This document shows positions 37,043 to 50,153 of a stretch of 64,000 nucleotides of DNA, piece after piece. The notes below the pieces were generated by a model. The model made no database searches, was not told where the DNA came from, and saw only the letters and a list, made by a program, of their open reading frames with translations. The position numbers and the translations under genes were made by a program. The DNA lies in assembly GCA_025175665.1 (NCBI GenBank), contig JANKKI010000605.1:1-64000 (forward strand), in the 5' to 3' direction. This DNA comes from Cinchona pubescens. Lineage: Eukaryota; Streptophyta; Magnoliopsida; Gentianales; Rubiaceae. Every line of letters starts with the position of its first letter. Positions within the stretch are counted from its first letter, which is position 1.

Positions 37043-40000
37043 ACTATGTTGGGCTTATTGATTAATTAACAGCCATGTAAGGTGAAAAACAATGACAGTG
37101 TCCAAGTAAAGAAACATATCTTTATCTCCATATCCTTCAAGTGATGCATAAGTTGACAAAAAACAATCCACGCTTGACACGTACACAACAATTGAAAATC
37201 TTGATCACCATTTCTAATCATTCTATTAATTAAGGAAGTGAGTCCTACTTAAAGTATAAATAAGGTAAATGACTCTCCTAATTCATTTCACGTATAATTA
37301 ACTTTTCAGGTGATTGTCCAAAATTGAAGGATTACCATGCCCTCTCGGCTTTTGATGCATGGATAAGAAATAAAGCGTTATTCTTTTTAATCCATGATCG
37401 TGTCAGCAAAATTTTTTTTACCCAGCTTTATCTAGACGGGGAAGTTGTTCTTATCCATGCAAAAGGAAGAATAGTGTTTCCAAAATTTGAACTCTTTTTG
37501 AACTCCATGTTATTTACACTTACAAAAACTTTATCAAGATATCGTACATGCAAGACACAACACAACTGAATTGTTGAAAAACATGTATCTGTATTAAGTG
37601 ATAAGACATCATGATATGTCGCTAAATTCATGAAAGAATGAAGAAAATTTAACCAAATATCTAAAATCCAAGATAAGTAATTCAATCTAATTTTATCATG
37701 TGTGTTAATTTTGACAAATAATTTTGAGCTTGAAGTCTTCTAAATAAATTTTCTTGTTAAAAATATAAGATCAATTTCGAAATGCATTGAAAAGATGCCA
37801 AAAGGTAATATTATTTTGTAGTTTAAAAATCAATAAATTTATAAAGATTCTTTCTGAATACAATTTACACTAAATTTACTTAATTACTTGCTTAGATTTC
37901 CAAAGTTTAGGCAATTAATTTCAAACTTTGAATAATCATTATCTAACTATCCGATACACTGTGTTATTTGTCTTACTGATAAATTTTGAGCTGTGTATCC
38001 ACATCCTAGATAGTGATAAGAGTGGGGTATACCGAAAGCAAACAAAGTTTTGTGACAAAAATCCTCAAACAATTAGAGTAGTAAAAATAAAGCAGTTAAA
38101 AATGCTAGACAATTTCTTCTGGGGCGGTTGTGTTTACAAAAATATTGAGAATTTTTTTAAGTACACAAGTAATTTACAGCTAGTCTAATTAAGTGTTCTA
38201 CTAATTGACTTGCCTTGCTGTGTAAGGGTAATGTTTAATTGTCACAGTGTCATATGTATGAATAATAATTTAGCACAAAAAATGGTCAAATTAAACACTA
38301 ATTAGTTTCAACTGTTAACTACAAGGGATAAAAATTAGACAAATTAACAAGTATATTCCTTTAATTGTATTTAAGCATACAAATTGAATCTTCAATGTAC
38401 ACATGCTTGATGTAATAAAATAAAAACTTTATACACATAAAACTTGTTTATCAATTTAATTAATGCAACAAGTTAAACCTTACAAAGATGTGATCGTATC
38501 TATCCACTTGGCAACAATTCTGTAATTCGTGGGCATATTTACAGAATAAGTGACAGCTGCTAGATACGATCCCTTAGAAAAGCAAGCAAGCAAGACCTTT
38601 CAAAGAAAGTGACACCACGTTCTTCAAAAAATCCTTTTTATAGGAAACACGACACAATTTCAGCCACTATCTTTCCCAAGGAATGGGCATTTGACACATC
38701 GAAAAGCATGAGAAACCAACCCTTTCTTTTTTCCTTGGATACACCGAAAAAGGAGATACCATATACCTTCCCAATTCTCAAACAAATTAAAGAAGATATT
38801 AAAGATAGTTATATACATTGGATTTGGTGATTGAAACCTTCCGTTCATTATTATTATTATTTTTTTTTTTTGGTGATAAAAAGTTTGAAAAAAGGTAGGG
38901 TTCAAAATAAAGTTACTGACTTATAATTGTTTTTATATATATATATCGTTCATTAATAAGGAATTAATATTACAGTGAGAATCAAATTTAATTTTTTTAT
39001 ATATATAGTCTCATCCCGTTAATTACTGTCAGAACCAACCCTTCTTGACTTTAGTTCATTCTTGTTGATTGGAGATGTTATCACATATTCGTATATTAGT
39101 GTTCCTAATTTACGTATTGCAAAATTGAAAGAACAATTACTATTTTTTTCAAGCTATAAAATTCGTATCTTTTTAATACAACGTCTCTAAACTCTCTTGC
39201 TTAACCATTAGTAACATGTTATTCGTTGTGAACTGTTGTGAAATGTTGATACACAGGGAAATGTGGCAATTGGTTTGGTTTCTTTCATGATTTTTATTTG
39301 GTAATATTTGAGATAGATGCCCATGGTCCCCATCCCAAAAAATTTCGAGTTGTAATGTATTTAATTTCCATGTTTTTATTAATTATGATTTCTACCTATT
39401 CCATATTTTTTGATCCCCCAAGTTGCAGCATAAGCCATTGTCAGTAAATTTCAATTTTACATAAATCGGGTAGTTAAACATGAGACGTAAGCCAATTACC
39501 ATCTTTTGTTGATTTTATAAACAGGAAAGCCTCTCCCCAATTTGTGGACAATCGGACGTTCTTACCTTGAAAAATAAGTCTCTTATACACCACAAACCCT
39601 TTGGAGATGAGAAATAAATTTCGGTTTGATAGATCAGAGTGTGGGTTTGTAGTATGTGGGACGTTAGTCATTTCAGTTTTCACTCCAAATTGTATAACGC
39701 GAAAATCGAATTTTGTGACGGTTTATCATCTCACGTTGTGCTAGGCAAAAAAAAATAAAATAACGTAAATAGTAAAAATAATAATAAATTTTTTTTCCCC
39801 CCCACAATTCATTTGTCAAATTATTGTTTTTTTGAATCTGAATCTTTAACTTCAATTAAGATAAAAAATGTATTAATAACAAAAAAAAAAAAAAAGAAGA
39901 TGAATTTGATACCTTATAATTTGATTAAATTTACTTTAAAGAAAGTTATAATAAGTAATCATTATGTAAATTATTTATCATTAATATATTTTCATGATCA

Positions 40001-40537
40001 ATTAGCATTTTTGTATATGAAATATTTCTACTTATTTTGTGATAAAGGTGGAATTAAATATATTTTAACTTTTTAGGAATCAAAGTTGAAAAAAAGACTA
40101 ATTATAAGAAATTTAAAAAAAAGCAATTGTTAAATAATTACAAAAAATTCTAAAACATTTTAACCTATTAATTCTACAATTTTTCCAAAGTTGAGGAGGA
40201 AAATTACCCATCTTTCCTTTTATGTAACTTTACATGCACTATAATATAAATCGAGTCTAGATAAAAATTTTCGTCCGACCGCACTAGACCAGACGATGAT
40301 GGTTTACGACTTGCGGATTGATATATGCTTCAATTAAAATAGCACTACCAATGTCTTTTATGACTTAGTAAATAAATGGAAGTGGGATGGTTTGGCAGAT
40401 CAACATTTAGTTAAAATTATGATGACAATCATAATTAAATTCCGCCCCCTAAATTATGGGGCTTGTCATGGCTACCACCCTTCCAGTAGAAAATAAAAAT
40501 AAAAATAAAAGTTTACATACAATTTTTTTTTAGATTT
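37043..40537. other. Intergenic DNA, no gene recognised
   Basis: AT-rich; short frames at 37324, 37928 and 38609 have no recognisable domain. One adapter remnant at 39578-39590. Confidence 0.5.
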
Positions 40538-41097
40538 TTTTTTACGGGGATTAAAAATCCGTATACCCTCGTTTTTTTATGCATCATCATGTTATATATG
40601 GTTAATTATAATATGAAAGAAAAATTAAGTTATTCTCTGTACAACAAAATAATACTTCATACTACTTTATTAATTATCAAAATCCTGTAGATTATATTCC
40701 ATCAAAATTATACGAATAATGGTTGTTCAAATGGAATCTATACTTATCATTTTCTTGAGAATTAGGGTTAGATATTTAAACTTTAGGCAAGAATATAGAC
40801 CATGTTTAATTATTCTAATGTTTTATTATTTTATTATGTCAAAGAGAATTTTTTTTTTTTTAATAAAATTGTTCTAGAACATTACTCATTTTTTGCATCA
40901 ATTAAGATAAATGGAATTAAAATTCTTTAAGTTGAAGTAAGAAGAAGAGTTTGAAATAAAGCATTCTGGTCATAGTCTTTCTTTTCATTTTTCAATATTT
41001 TCTTATTGCATTCTCCATTAATTAGTTTGTCATATGATTTGGGATGATAGCACATTATTTAATTCGAGTGAAGCGGATTTTTAATCCCCGTAAAAAA
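40538..41097. mobile_element. MITE candidate with perfect 24-bp terminal inverted repeats
   Basis: 40538-40561 and 41074-41097 are exact reverse complements with core ACGGGGATTAAAAATCCG. The 560-bp element is AT-rich and non-coding. T- and A-runs outside the core obscure the exact boundary and target duplication. Confidence 0.75.
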
Positions 41098-41545
41098 ATT
41101 TTTTGTGCATTATTTTTATACTATAAAATTTGATATACTTTTGTCTTATTTTGGTAACTTCTTTTTAAAATGGCAATATTATACGAACATTGCTTAGAAT
41201 TCAATTTGACTAAAACGCTAATTAATCAAAGTATGATCAGATTTCCCAATTAAACTTTCTATGGAAGAGAAACTTTCTGTCGTATAGTTATCTTCAAGCA
41301 TTTATTACTATGTCTACTCTTGCTAACAATTTAACAACTTAGATATATTCTTTCTCCTACCAAATTAATTAATAAAAATAACAATATGGATACTCTTGTG
41401 TATATTTCTCCATACACAAGACAGACAAGAGATTTTATATTATAACAAAATAGGGATATTGCTGTTAAGATGTTAACAAATCTTTTTGGCAAATACTTTG
41501 CCTGTTGCATGCCAAAAGTCATTATGTTCTTAATATCAAGAGGAA

Positions 41546-41596
41546 TTTAAAGTTCATCCGGATGATCAGATGCAGATGAACTGGATGAACTTTAAA
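41546..41596. repeat. 14-bp perfect hairpin
   Basis: TTTAAAGTTCATCC (41546-41559) is inverted at 41583-41596 with a 23-base loop that repeats GATGA strings. Function unknown; could be a tiny foldback element or hairpin transcript. Confidence 0.6.
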
Positions 41597-42377
41597 CTGT
41601 ATTAAGAGTAACTTATTATTATTATATATAATGCATGGGATTTTAGTGTAATTTTTAATTTTTGGTATAATTTATCTTTTTCATTCTTATTTTTCAAATT
41701 TATAACGTCCCACTCCTACCAAATAACTTTCCAACCCACCACAAAATTGCACACATAGACTCCTAATTTAATTTGTATTTTAGTTTTTATCCATTTTTAG
41801 AAATTTTTTTAGCACAATTCTGCACACACACCAAGTGTACCAATAAAACTAGTAGAGATAAAGCAAATACAACTTGGAAGTTTGAACTACAATTCTAATT
41901 AATACTTAAAAGAATAAACCATGTGAGAGAAAATAAAATTGAGGAGTGAAAAGGGATATATATTGTCCTAAATCAAACGACCACCGTAGAAAATTAACAG
42001 TTTCCACACACATAAAACACATCATCATGCAAACAAAATGGACAACGATGCTGGTAACAATCAATCAATACATCACTCCTAGACTCCCTTTTGGAACACT
42101 TGTAATTTCTATAGGTAAGAAGCTCTATTGATCCCCTCTCATAGTGCTTATACGGCTATATCATCACTCAACACATACAACTTCCCGTGCTTTCTTCCAC
42201 TCTTTCATATTTAAAGGTAGTCACACATCCTCTTCTCTGCATGTGATCTTCTCTTACTTCCTCATCAATTCACTCCATTTAAATCTTTTCATCATCTACC
42301 AATAATTTAATTTTATACTCTTCTTCTTTTTCTTCTTGATAATCTTGTCAATTCCATTCTAATCTATCTTTCTTGAA

Positions 42378-45300
42378 ATGATGCCCCCTGATCAAGAAAG
42401 TCTACTAGTGTTACTGGCTGTCCAGGTCCAGTTAATAATAATAATGTCATCAAATGTAACAGAGACAGTTTTACATTTCAACCAGTTCATGTTCAGGGCT
42501 GAACATATAAGAGAAGGAATCAAATTTCCGATGAACTTGTGTTTAACCCCTGATCGATTTCGATAATTCGTCAATCACTTCAACCTGTTACACTCAAGGT
42601 ATGTAACAACTAAAAATCCAGCACGACTCTACTTGACAGATATTATTCAGAATATTGTTTGAAATAATTACTGTAACAAAATTTTGAGACGTAATATATG
42701 TAAAATAAAAGGTGATTAGAAAACGTTTTATTGCAGAATATTATTTGAAGAATAACGGAAAAAAATTTCAATCCAAATGGAGCTAAATAGTTTTTTTGGT
42801 CATTATGAGAATATATTTAAAATCCCTTTTGAACAAAAATCTTACAGTTTGAAGATGTGAGCTATACTATAAATTTGGGAGCCACAGGAGGTGGATGTTT
42901 TTCTATTTCATCATCTCATCCGAAGCTGAATCTGGCTGTCCTGAATGGTGTTAGTGGAATTGTTAGACCTGGTGAATTACTAGCAATGTTAGGTCCATCA
43001 GGAGTGGAAAACTACACTGCCTGAGAGCCCTTTCTGGGAGATTACCTGGAAAAGTTTCAGGCACAATTACATATAAGATCATCTGTCTAGTGAATTCGAG
43101 CTCAATGAAGCGGAAAATAATTTGTTTCACAAGATGATGTGTTATATCCTCACCTGACAGTTTTCGAAACCTTAACATATGCTGCTTTTTTAAGGCTACC
43201 AAATAAGCTAACTAGAGAGCAAAAAATTGAGCAGGCTGAGTTAATTATAATGGAACTTGGACTAACAAGATGTCGAAATAGTATGGTTGGTAGTCCTGTT
43301 TTGAGAGGTCTATCTGGTGGTGAGAGGAAAAGGGTAAGTATTGGGCAAGAAATGCTAGTGAATCCGAGTTTATTGTTGCTTGATGAGCCGACTTCTGGGC
43401 TTGATTCGCCCAGGACTACAGCTCAGCGAATTATTGCTACTTTGAGATGGCTGGCAAAAGGTGGCAGAACTGTGATTACAACAATTCACCAACCTTCAAG
43501 TAGGATGTACAGGATGTTTGATAAGGTTTTGGTTATATCAGAGGGTTATCCGATTTATAGTGGAAATGCTAGTCTTGTGATGGAGTATTTCGCCTCGATT
43601 GGGTACTTGCCTGGATTCAATTTCGTAAATCCTGCTGATTTTCTCCTTGATCTTGCTAATGGAACACAATTTCTTCTCAAATCTAGTTATACGAATTATG
43701 TTTTTTTTTTTGGTCACATTAGCCATGCTTTACTTGTGAGTCTAAGTTGGGAAAGATGAAAGTACAACTTGGCGATCACAGCTACAGTTGTTGAATTTTC
43801 TTGAACTGCATTATTATTGCTTATGGTGTGTTCCTGACAATGGTGTGTGATCTGTCGAAGATCATTCCTTATTTGGATTACTATTGAGTGAGGTACGCTC
43901 CAAATGCTTCATTAGTTTGATTTGAAATCTTAGTGTTGGCCTTTAAAGTGAGTGGGCTCAAGTAGTGGAAAATGAGAACCATCCATTAAAATCCATCAAT
44001 TTGATAACCGTACATGCATGTCTAATCATTTATCGACATTACTAGATTGTCTTTCAAAGAAAACTAGATGTGAATAAAGACACTTGTATCAAGTCAATTT
44101 TCGGATAATTAGGCCTAAAACTTGATGACATGAAACCACACAGATAGACATAGTAATAAATGCTTGCAGATGTTATCTGTGTGGTTTCTGATGTACTAAG
44201 CAAAAAGATATATCCTGGACCTACTAATGTTATCTTCTGCCAAAAGTTTGAAATATAGTTACTAGATTCACTGGATATTGCGTACCAATTCGTACGTATC
44301 GATATACCGTATTGAGTACTAGTACATTATATACATGAATTTTCTTTAAAAAGTGACGCACCAATGCGTTTCAAGATCGCACTATATATTAGACTACCAC
44401 GTATTAGGTAACTATAGTTTGAAATTTCCTATGTTTGACAGCATATTGTTCATCTAGTAGGGAAAGAAAAACTATTTTTATCCAGTTTTCCCCCTATTTT
44501 TGGGTGAAAAAAATCCTACAGTCAAGAAAAGTTTCATGCATCAATAAATATTTACTTCCAGATATTATTTCTGCTTTATAGCATAGCTGAGATAGTTTCC
44601 TTGCTTTTTAACACCATCTCTTCATAGTTGAAGATTGACATGATACAGAACATATTCCCCAGAAATTAGCAAGTAATTGGAATTATTGGATCCCATAGAT
44701 CTCTTGAAGATTCCTTTGGGTTGTTTTATTGGTAGAGCATGTATTTTCACTCACAACCAAACAATGAGGGCCCAACATATGCTTAAAATCTGTGTCCTCA
44801 AAAATAAAAGGTCAAAAAAGAAACATGGGGATGTAGTGATGTACTTGATAACATTTTTTTAGCTTCTTTTCGTGACGTGTTTTCTAGTTGAGTGTCTTTA
44901 GATGATTGCCTTAAATCAAGCCAAAAGCTATCCATGAAGATGAAATGAAATGATCATACGTGTTAGGTAATCTTAATATATTGATACTGAATGATCAAGG
45001 GTGAAAGGATTTTTATGGTCTTCCTATAATCCTATAGTCATTAATCACAAGTTACCTTGTTAGGTTCTAGCAAAAAAGTTGTGATTTTTTACTCCACAGC
45101 TAACCTCTTTGAAGTTTGAAATTCCAGCATCATAATAATTAGTAGAAAACAAAGATCATTTCTCCATGTTCATGATGAACTTATGTATAAATGTGCTGAA
45201 TCTTGCAGGATAAACAAATTTTCATATCCTACAGGAAATATTTTATACATAAACAAATTCTAAAGATTCGTTATCTTTTCATTCTTTATGTAGGAAACAC

Positions 45301-46690
45301 AACTGTTGAGTTTACAAATTGGTCCACACCCTAGTGGCTTGCTAAATTTTGATTAGCATAATTCTGCTCACTGATTAACATCAAAAGTAGATTAGAAATG
45401 AAAACAAGAATTATTTACCAAATGTCAGGTGTGGTTCCTGACTCAATATAAGACAGGATGATCCTTGTTTCCATACACACCAGACCACCAAGATGATAAA
45501 AATTCAATTAGACAGTTCCTAGTATCATCTTACAAGAAGAACCTATATCCTTCCTTGAAAGATGAAATACAACGAAGTAACCAAGTCCCGATTCATCTTG
45601 GAGGAGTATCAACATCAAAGAGTATGGCAAAATCAGTTTTTGCCTTCTATATCACATCAGATGCAATTCATGTTTTTGGATGCACTATCTTCCTAAACTA
45701 ATGTTTTGCAGTTTCTGATAAATCAATGGACCACCTCTTGGTGGTTGCAGTTCAAGGTGCTATTTAGCAGGGGCCTTAAGGAGAGAAAGCATGAATCTTA
45801 CTCAGGATTAAGAATTTTCAAGACAGACCACAAGTGTATTATTATCAGGAGTGCCTATGGTACTCATTCTGGTACTATCCACATACAAGATCAGGTACTT
45901 TTATCTGTCTTGATGTTCTATATTTTATAGAAATGCCAAACTTTTCTAGCAACTTGACTGATTCTTCTTGCACTATCTCCAATTCCAATTATTTAGAACT
46001 TGTTTCTTGTTTCTGATGTGAACTAAATAATTTCAGGTAGGACTGCTGTTTTTCTTCTCAATTTTCTGGGGATTCTTCCCTCTATTCAATGCCATTTTCG
46101 CATTCCCCCAAGAGCAGCCAATGCTAATTATCCTTGTGACTCTAACAAGACTCGATTTCTACTATTTCTTTGCTAGGACAGTTGGTGACTTACCAATGGA
46201 GCTTGTCATACTTCCAACTATATTTGTAACTGTGACTTACTGGATGGGCGGGCTCAAGCCTTCACTCGTTACATTTGTGTTAACCCTCCTGATAATTCTT
46301 TACAACGTGTTAGTTTCACAAGGATTAGGCCTAGCTCTTGGTGCCATTCTAATGGATCTGAAACAGGCCGCAACCTTATCTTCCGTGATGATGCTTGTTT
46401 TCTTACTAGCCAGTGGTTATTACATTCAGCATGTTCCACCTTTCATATCTGCTTGGTTGAAGTATGTTTCGTTTAGTCATTACTGTTACAAACTTCTTGT
46501 GGGAGTGCAGTACTCAAAGAATGAGCTTTATGAATGTGGAGTAGGTGTTCAATGCAGAGTAATGGATAATCCAGCTATCAAATTTCTTGGTATTGATAAT
46601 ATGGTTAGGGATGTGGCTGCCTTGGCTGTAATGTTAGTGGGATATAGACTATTAGCATATGTTGCTTTGAGGTTGGGACAACCTCACTGA
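42378..46690 (+). CDS. ABCG subfamily half-transporter, ABCG21-like, frameshifted
   Basis: A plasma-membrane white-brown-complex ABC transporter, nucleotide-binding domain first. Likely exons: 42378-42598, 42848-~43662, 45429-45635, 45712-45894, 46037-46690. It begins MMPPDQES, as in the Arabidopsis ABCG21/ABCG9/ABCG14 clade. Landmarks: FEDVSYTI; VSGIVRPGELLAMLGPSG (Walker A, disrupted at 43001-43022); QDDVLYPHLTVFETLTYAA; signature LSGGERKRVSIGQEM; Walker B LLLLDEPTSGLDS; TIHQPSSRMYRMFDKV; then WTTSWWLQF, RGLKERKHESYSGLRIF, and a membrane domain ending DVAALAVMLVGYRLLAYVAL. Frames break in exon 1, at Walker A, near 43080-43130, in exon 3, in exon 4 and around 46110-46160. Two extra codons (Pro-Arg, 43409-43414) sit in the D-loop between GLDS and TTAQR. 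Pseudogene or assembly error; the large, well-conserved blocks favour error. The substrate cannot be inferred. Confidence 0.88.
42599..42847 (+). other. ABCG intron 1 with dispersed AT-rich repeat
   Basis: GT donor (GTATGT) and TTACAG acceptor. Holds a copy of the repeat related to 16833-16969 (ATTATTCAGAATATTGTTTG, GTAATATATGTAAAATAAAA). Confidence 0.6.
43663..45428 (+). other. ABCG intron 2, about 1.7 kb
   Basis: Lies between ...FLLDLANG and GVVPDS, where related genes also have an intron. The donor is not a clean GT (sequence reads AATGGAACAC), consistent with damage. No other gene recognised inside; ACTAGATGTGAATAAAGACA near 44064 is a weak adapter-like string. Confidence 0.55.
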
Positions 46691-47402
46691 CTGTAATAGT
46701 AAAGGTCTGATCTGAAAATTTGTATTCCTAGCCGATAAGGCTGATTGATATATTGCAGCATTACTTAGCTTAACAAGTTAAACTCAACTTCAAATAGTAA
46801 ATTGAGAATCCAAAGTTTACACGAGGCCTTAAAACTGAGAATCAGCTTCAACAATGCATAGAAATGTTAAGCTGCATTGGACTTTGGCAAATTAAGAATA
46901 GTATGACATATTCTATGTGATATTATTTGTCAATTCTGCAGATATCATATACTCTTCAGATGCTCAGGCAACTTGGCATAATGTTGATGTGACTAATATT
47001 TTTGATGCTTACTATGAGATGAGAAATTTAAACTTAACAAAAGCTTTATTCCATATGTAGTAAAAGCTAAGGACCATCTAGGAAAACAACCATTGAAGAA
47101 TATCAGTTAGTCATTCCTCACTTTAGTTCATGACAATCCATTTACTGTCAAAATGTATCTGTCATGCGCCCTTGCAGAATTGTTCTCAAGTAATTGTTAT
47201 TCACCATACCTAATGCATAGAGCATCTGATGCAACTTCTTTTCACAACTTTGGAAAGCCATCAAGTCCAGTTATTCCATTTCTTCTGATGAATGGAACAA
47301 AATAAATGATCTATATATACTAGTGTTGTGTGGGAGACTAAAAATGAGGCCTGCTAAGTAGAAGTGTATTAATACATCTCATACAAAAGCCAACTTCTAA
47401 AC
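46691..47402. other. Intergenic spacer
   Basis: Probable 3' UTR of the ABCG gene followed by the promoter of the next gene. Nothing else seen. Confidence 0.5.
47314..47321 (+). promoter_or_regulatory. Candidate TATA box
   Basis: TATATATA about 85 bases upstream of the ATG at 47403. Confidence 0.4.
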
Positions 47403-47671
47403 ATGGCATCACTCAAGGCTGATAAACCTGCTGGTTCTCAAGCTCAACCACTACACTCGGGCAGGTTAAGAAAGATCCTGCCAAGGCTCCGGCATCCAAA
47501 CCAGCCCCTAAGAAGGCTGAGCAGAAACCACAGGAGCCTAAAAAGAAGGTACTAATTGTATTAGTGAAAAACTTGCTTAATTTAGCTTTTGTAAATGGAA
47601 AATATATTAAACTTTTCGATATTTTGATTGTTCTCTAGGTATCATGTGGCAAGTCAGCTGCAAAGAACTAA
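47403..47671 (+). CDS. Small Lys/Ala/Pro-rich basic protein, copy 1
   Basis: Two exons (47403-47548, 47639-47671). It starts MASLKADKPAG and, after a one-base shift near 47455, continues QVKKDPAKAPASKPAPKKAE and EPKKK; exon 2 gives VSCGKSAAKN then stop. The intron has a GT donor and TTCTCTAG acceptor. It is the tandem paralogue of the gene at 49647 and shares its start, intron position and C-terminal GKSA. The protein is about 60 residues, very basic and without membrane segments, resembling a histone-H1-like tail; I do not recognise a characterised family. The frame break may be a sequence error, since both sides are conserved between the copies. Confidence 0.7.
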
Positions 47672-49646
47672 GAACAAGGAGGACTGAAGTTAGTTGTACT
47701 AATATACTACTATGACTGCAGTCAGTCAAGGTTCTGCCTGTTCTTGGCTTGTAATACATCTATGTAATCCTTACTTAGGCTTTGCCTAATAATCAAATGA
47801 TATAACAATAACTATGTTTGGTTAATTCATATTTATATGCATTTCAAACTCACTGTGATTTCCTGATAGGTTCAAAAACAGATTGCTCTAAAAGTTTGAA
47901 AAACCAGTTGAAAGTATAGTACAAATGTTCAATGCGGTCACCCAAGGCAGATTCAGCAAACAACATATGGATACTATTTGATGCCAAATCTGTTTAATGT
48001 GCCCTTCAATCCAACATAGAAGATCAGAAATATAGGGGCTCTTGGTGCAGTATTAAGCCATGAATTTAGTTTTCAAAGCTGCATATCACATGGGGTCAAA
48101 ATTCCCTAGATTGAATTATGCACCTAACCCGGTTGAATAGGTGAAATGATACTACAAGCTCGAAGATAGATTAGGGACCTTAATTGCAGAACTATGGTTA
48201 ATAACATAATCAAGAATATTACAAAAATTATAGTATATTGTCAAAATCAGCTATTTTCTGACTAATTGACTGAACATATTATCTTGTTTTCATTTCTAAT
48301 GCCAATTAATGTTAAACATATTGATTAAATTATGTATAACAGGATTTGCCATCTGCAAGAAACAAGTCTTACATTCCCCTGAATCATACGAAATACTCAG
48401 ATAATCTTAGATTGATAACCATAATAATTGAAATGGCCATTGCTCTTTTGTAACCTACAAAACTTTAACAGTTATGTAACAGTTGCTCAACTAAAAAGTA
48501 CTAATATACGGATTATGGTGGTTATACTTTCATAATAAACACTTCTATAATTGAGTACTATGTGCACTTATGATAATAAGCTACTTGTGGTTCAAATTTT
48601 TCGGATCAAATAAATTGAACGTAACACATTACCGATAATGTGCACTCAAAGCCGTGTAAATGCAAAATAACTACCAAGTGTCTAGACATCCATAATAAAT
48701 ACCTCTGTCGTTTTATTTATATTATTATACTTCTCATTTTAGAATGTTCTAATAAAAATATTATATTACTTAAATTGAATAATTTGTTTTGTTGAAATTT
48801 AAAATTTGTCTTTTTAAACATTCAAAATATTCTTAGTTTCAAAACCAACAAGCCCTAAAAAAGAGAGATGATGAATTGATGATTATTCTCTCTTCTTTCC
48901 TTCCAAATAAAGCTGTCTAATTTCAAATGCTCCCTCCATCTCATTTTATTTGTCCTTTGTATTTTAGTAGGTTATCCTAAATTATTTGTCACTCCTTAAA
49001 AAGGCAAATAAATAATTACTAATTTACCTAATTTACCCTTCATTAAAGTTAAAAAAAACATTAATGTCATGTTTCAACATTAATTACTCTCATAAACCAT
49101 TTCAAATTTTGAAAATAAAAAACTAACTAACAAATTTTAAATTTTAATTGACGGATAATAATGGAAAAACTATTCTACTAGTTGGTCAAATATCAATTAT
49201 TCTTAAATTGTGTACAAGATTGACCATATCAAATAAAATGAGATGGATGGAATATATATATTTCCAATTCAAAGAAGCACAAAAAAAAAGAAAAAAAAGA
49301 CACCATACTACCATAGTAGAGATAGTAGAGAACCACAGAGAGAAATGTAGGAAATTGAAGTGCCAAAAATAATTTTTGAATTCCAAGGAATACCAACAGA
49401 CTTGGGAATGTTAATTAGATTCCTCATCGAGACATTGAATCATCTGACTCATGAAAATAATGCACGCGGAAGCATTGCTCAAGAAATATTAGCCTTCTTG
49501 AGCTGTAAAATTTTATTCTAATTCTTTCAAATTGGGTATAAATTGCTTGTGTTTTCAGTTCAAAGAGCAGCAAGTATTTCCCTCTCCAATCTCCTAATCT
49601 CCATTACGGAGATTTTTTTTGTCTTAATTAAAGAGTTAAACTCAAA
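47672..49646. other. Intergenic region between the two small basic-protein genes
   Basis: No gene recognised. AT-rich, with low-complexity A-rich stretches at 49280-49300. Confidence 0.5.
49537..49543 (+). promoter_or_regulatory. Candidate TATA box
   Basis: GTATAAAT about 105 bases upstream of the ATG at 49647, followed by a CT-rich leader typical of plants. Confidence 0.45.
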
Positions 49647-50153
49647 ATGGCATCATTGAAGGCTGAAAAATCAGTGGGCACTCAACTCTTTGGGCAGGTC
49701 AAGAAGGAGCCTGCCAAGACCAGTGATGGAGCCTCTAAAGCTCCTGCTGCTTCCAAGCCAGCTGCCAAGAAGGCTGGCTCAAAGTCAGAACCCAAGAAGA
49801 AGGTTAATTTTGCCTACTCTTTTATCTCTGAATCTATTTATTCTTTGTCATCCTTTTATTTCAATTCTTTGTCCAGTAAATGTAAGGAATGGACTATCAA
49901 CTTAATATATGTTAAAAATAATATCAATCAACGATTCGGAAAATAGTTTACAATACTATATATTCATAATTACATATTAAAATCAATTCACGTGATAAAA
50001 TCACATTCAATTACTAATCTTGTTAACATCTCATTTACTAATTTGAATTATGTATATTATTTCTTGTTTTAAACGTATTTAATTACTTGTTGGATTGTCA
50101 TGTACCTTGTGATGTTACAGACTAAGGGCGGAAAATCTGCTTCCAAGCACTGA
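49647..50153 (+). CDS. Small Lys/Ala-rich basic protein, copy 2 (intact)
   Basis: Exon 1 49647-49802, exon 2 50121-50153, GT-AG intron of 318 bp. The 62-residue product begins MASLKAEKSVGTQLFGQVKK, runs through Ala/Lys/Pro-rich sequence (KAPAASKPAAKKAG) and ends KGGKSASKH. No signal peptide, membrane segment or cysteine; predicted strongly basic and disordered. Conservation with the copy 2.2 kb upstream, including the intron position, supports a real gene. Function unknown; small basic proteins of this kind are often abundant and stress-related, but that is not shown here. Confidence 0.8.

Noticed and set aside
42392..43202. Antisense frames opposite the ABCG exons
   Set aside because: Shadows of the conserved plus-strand coding sequence.
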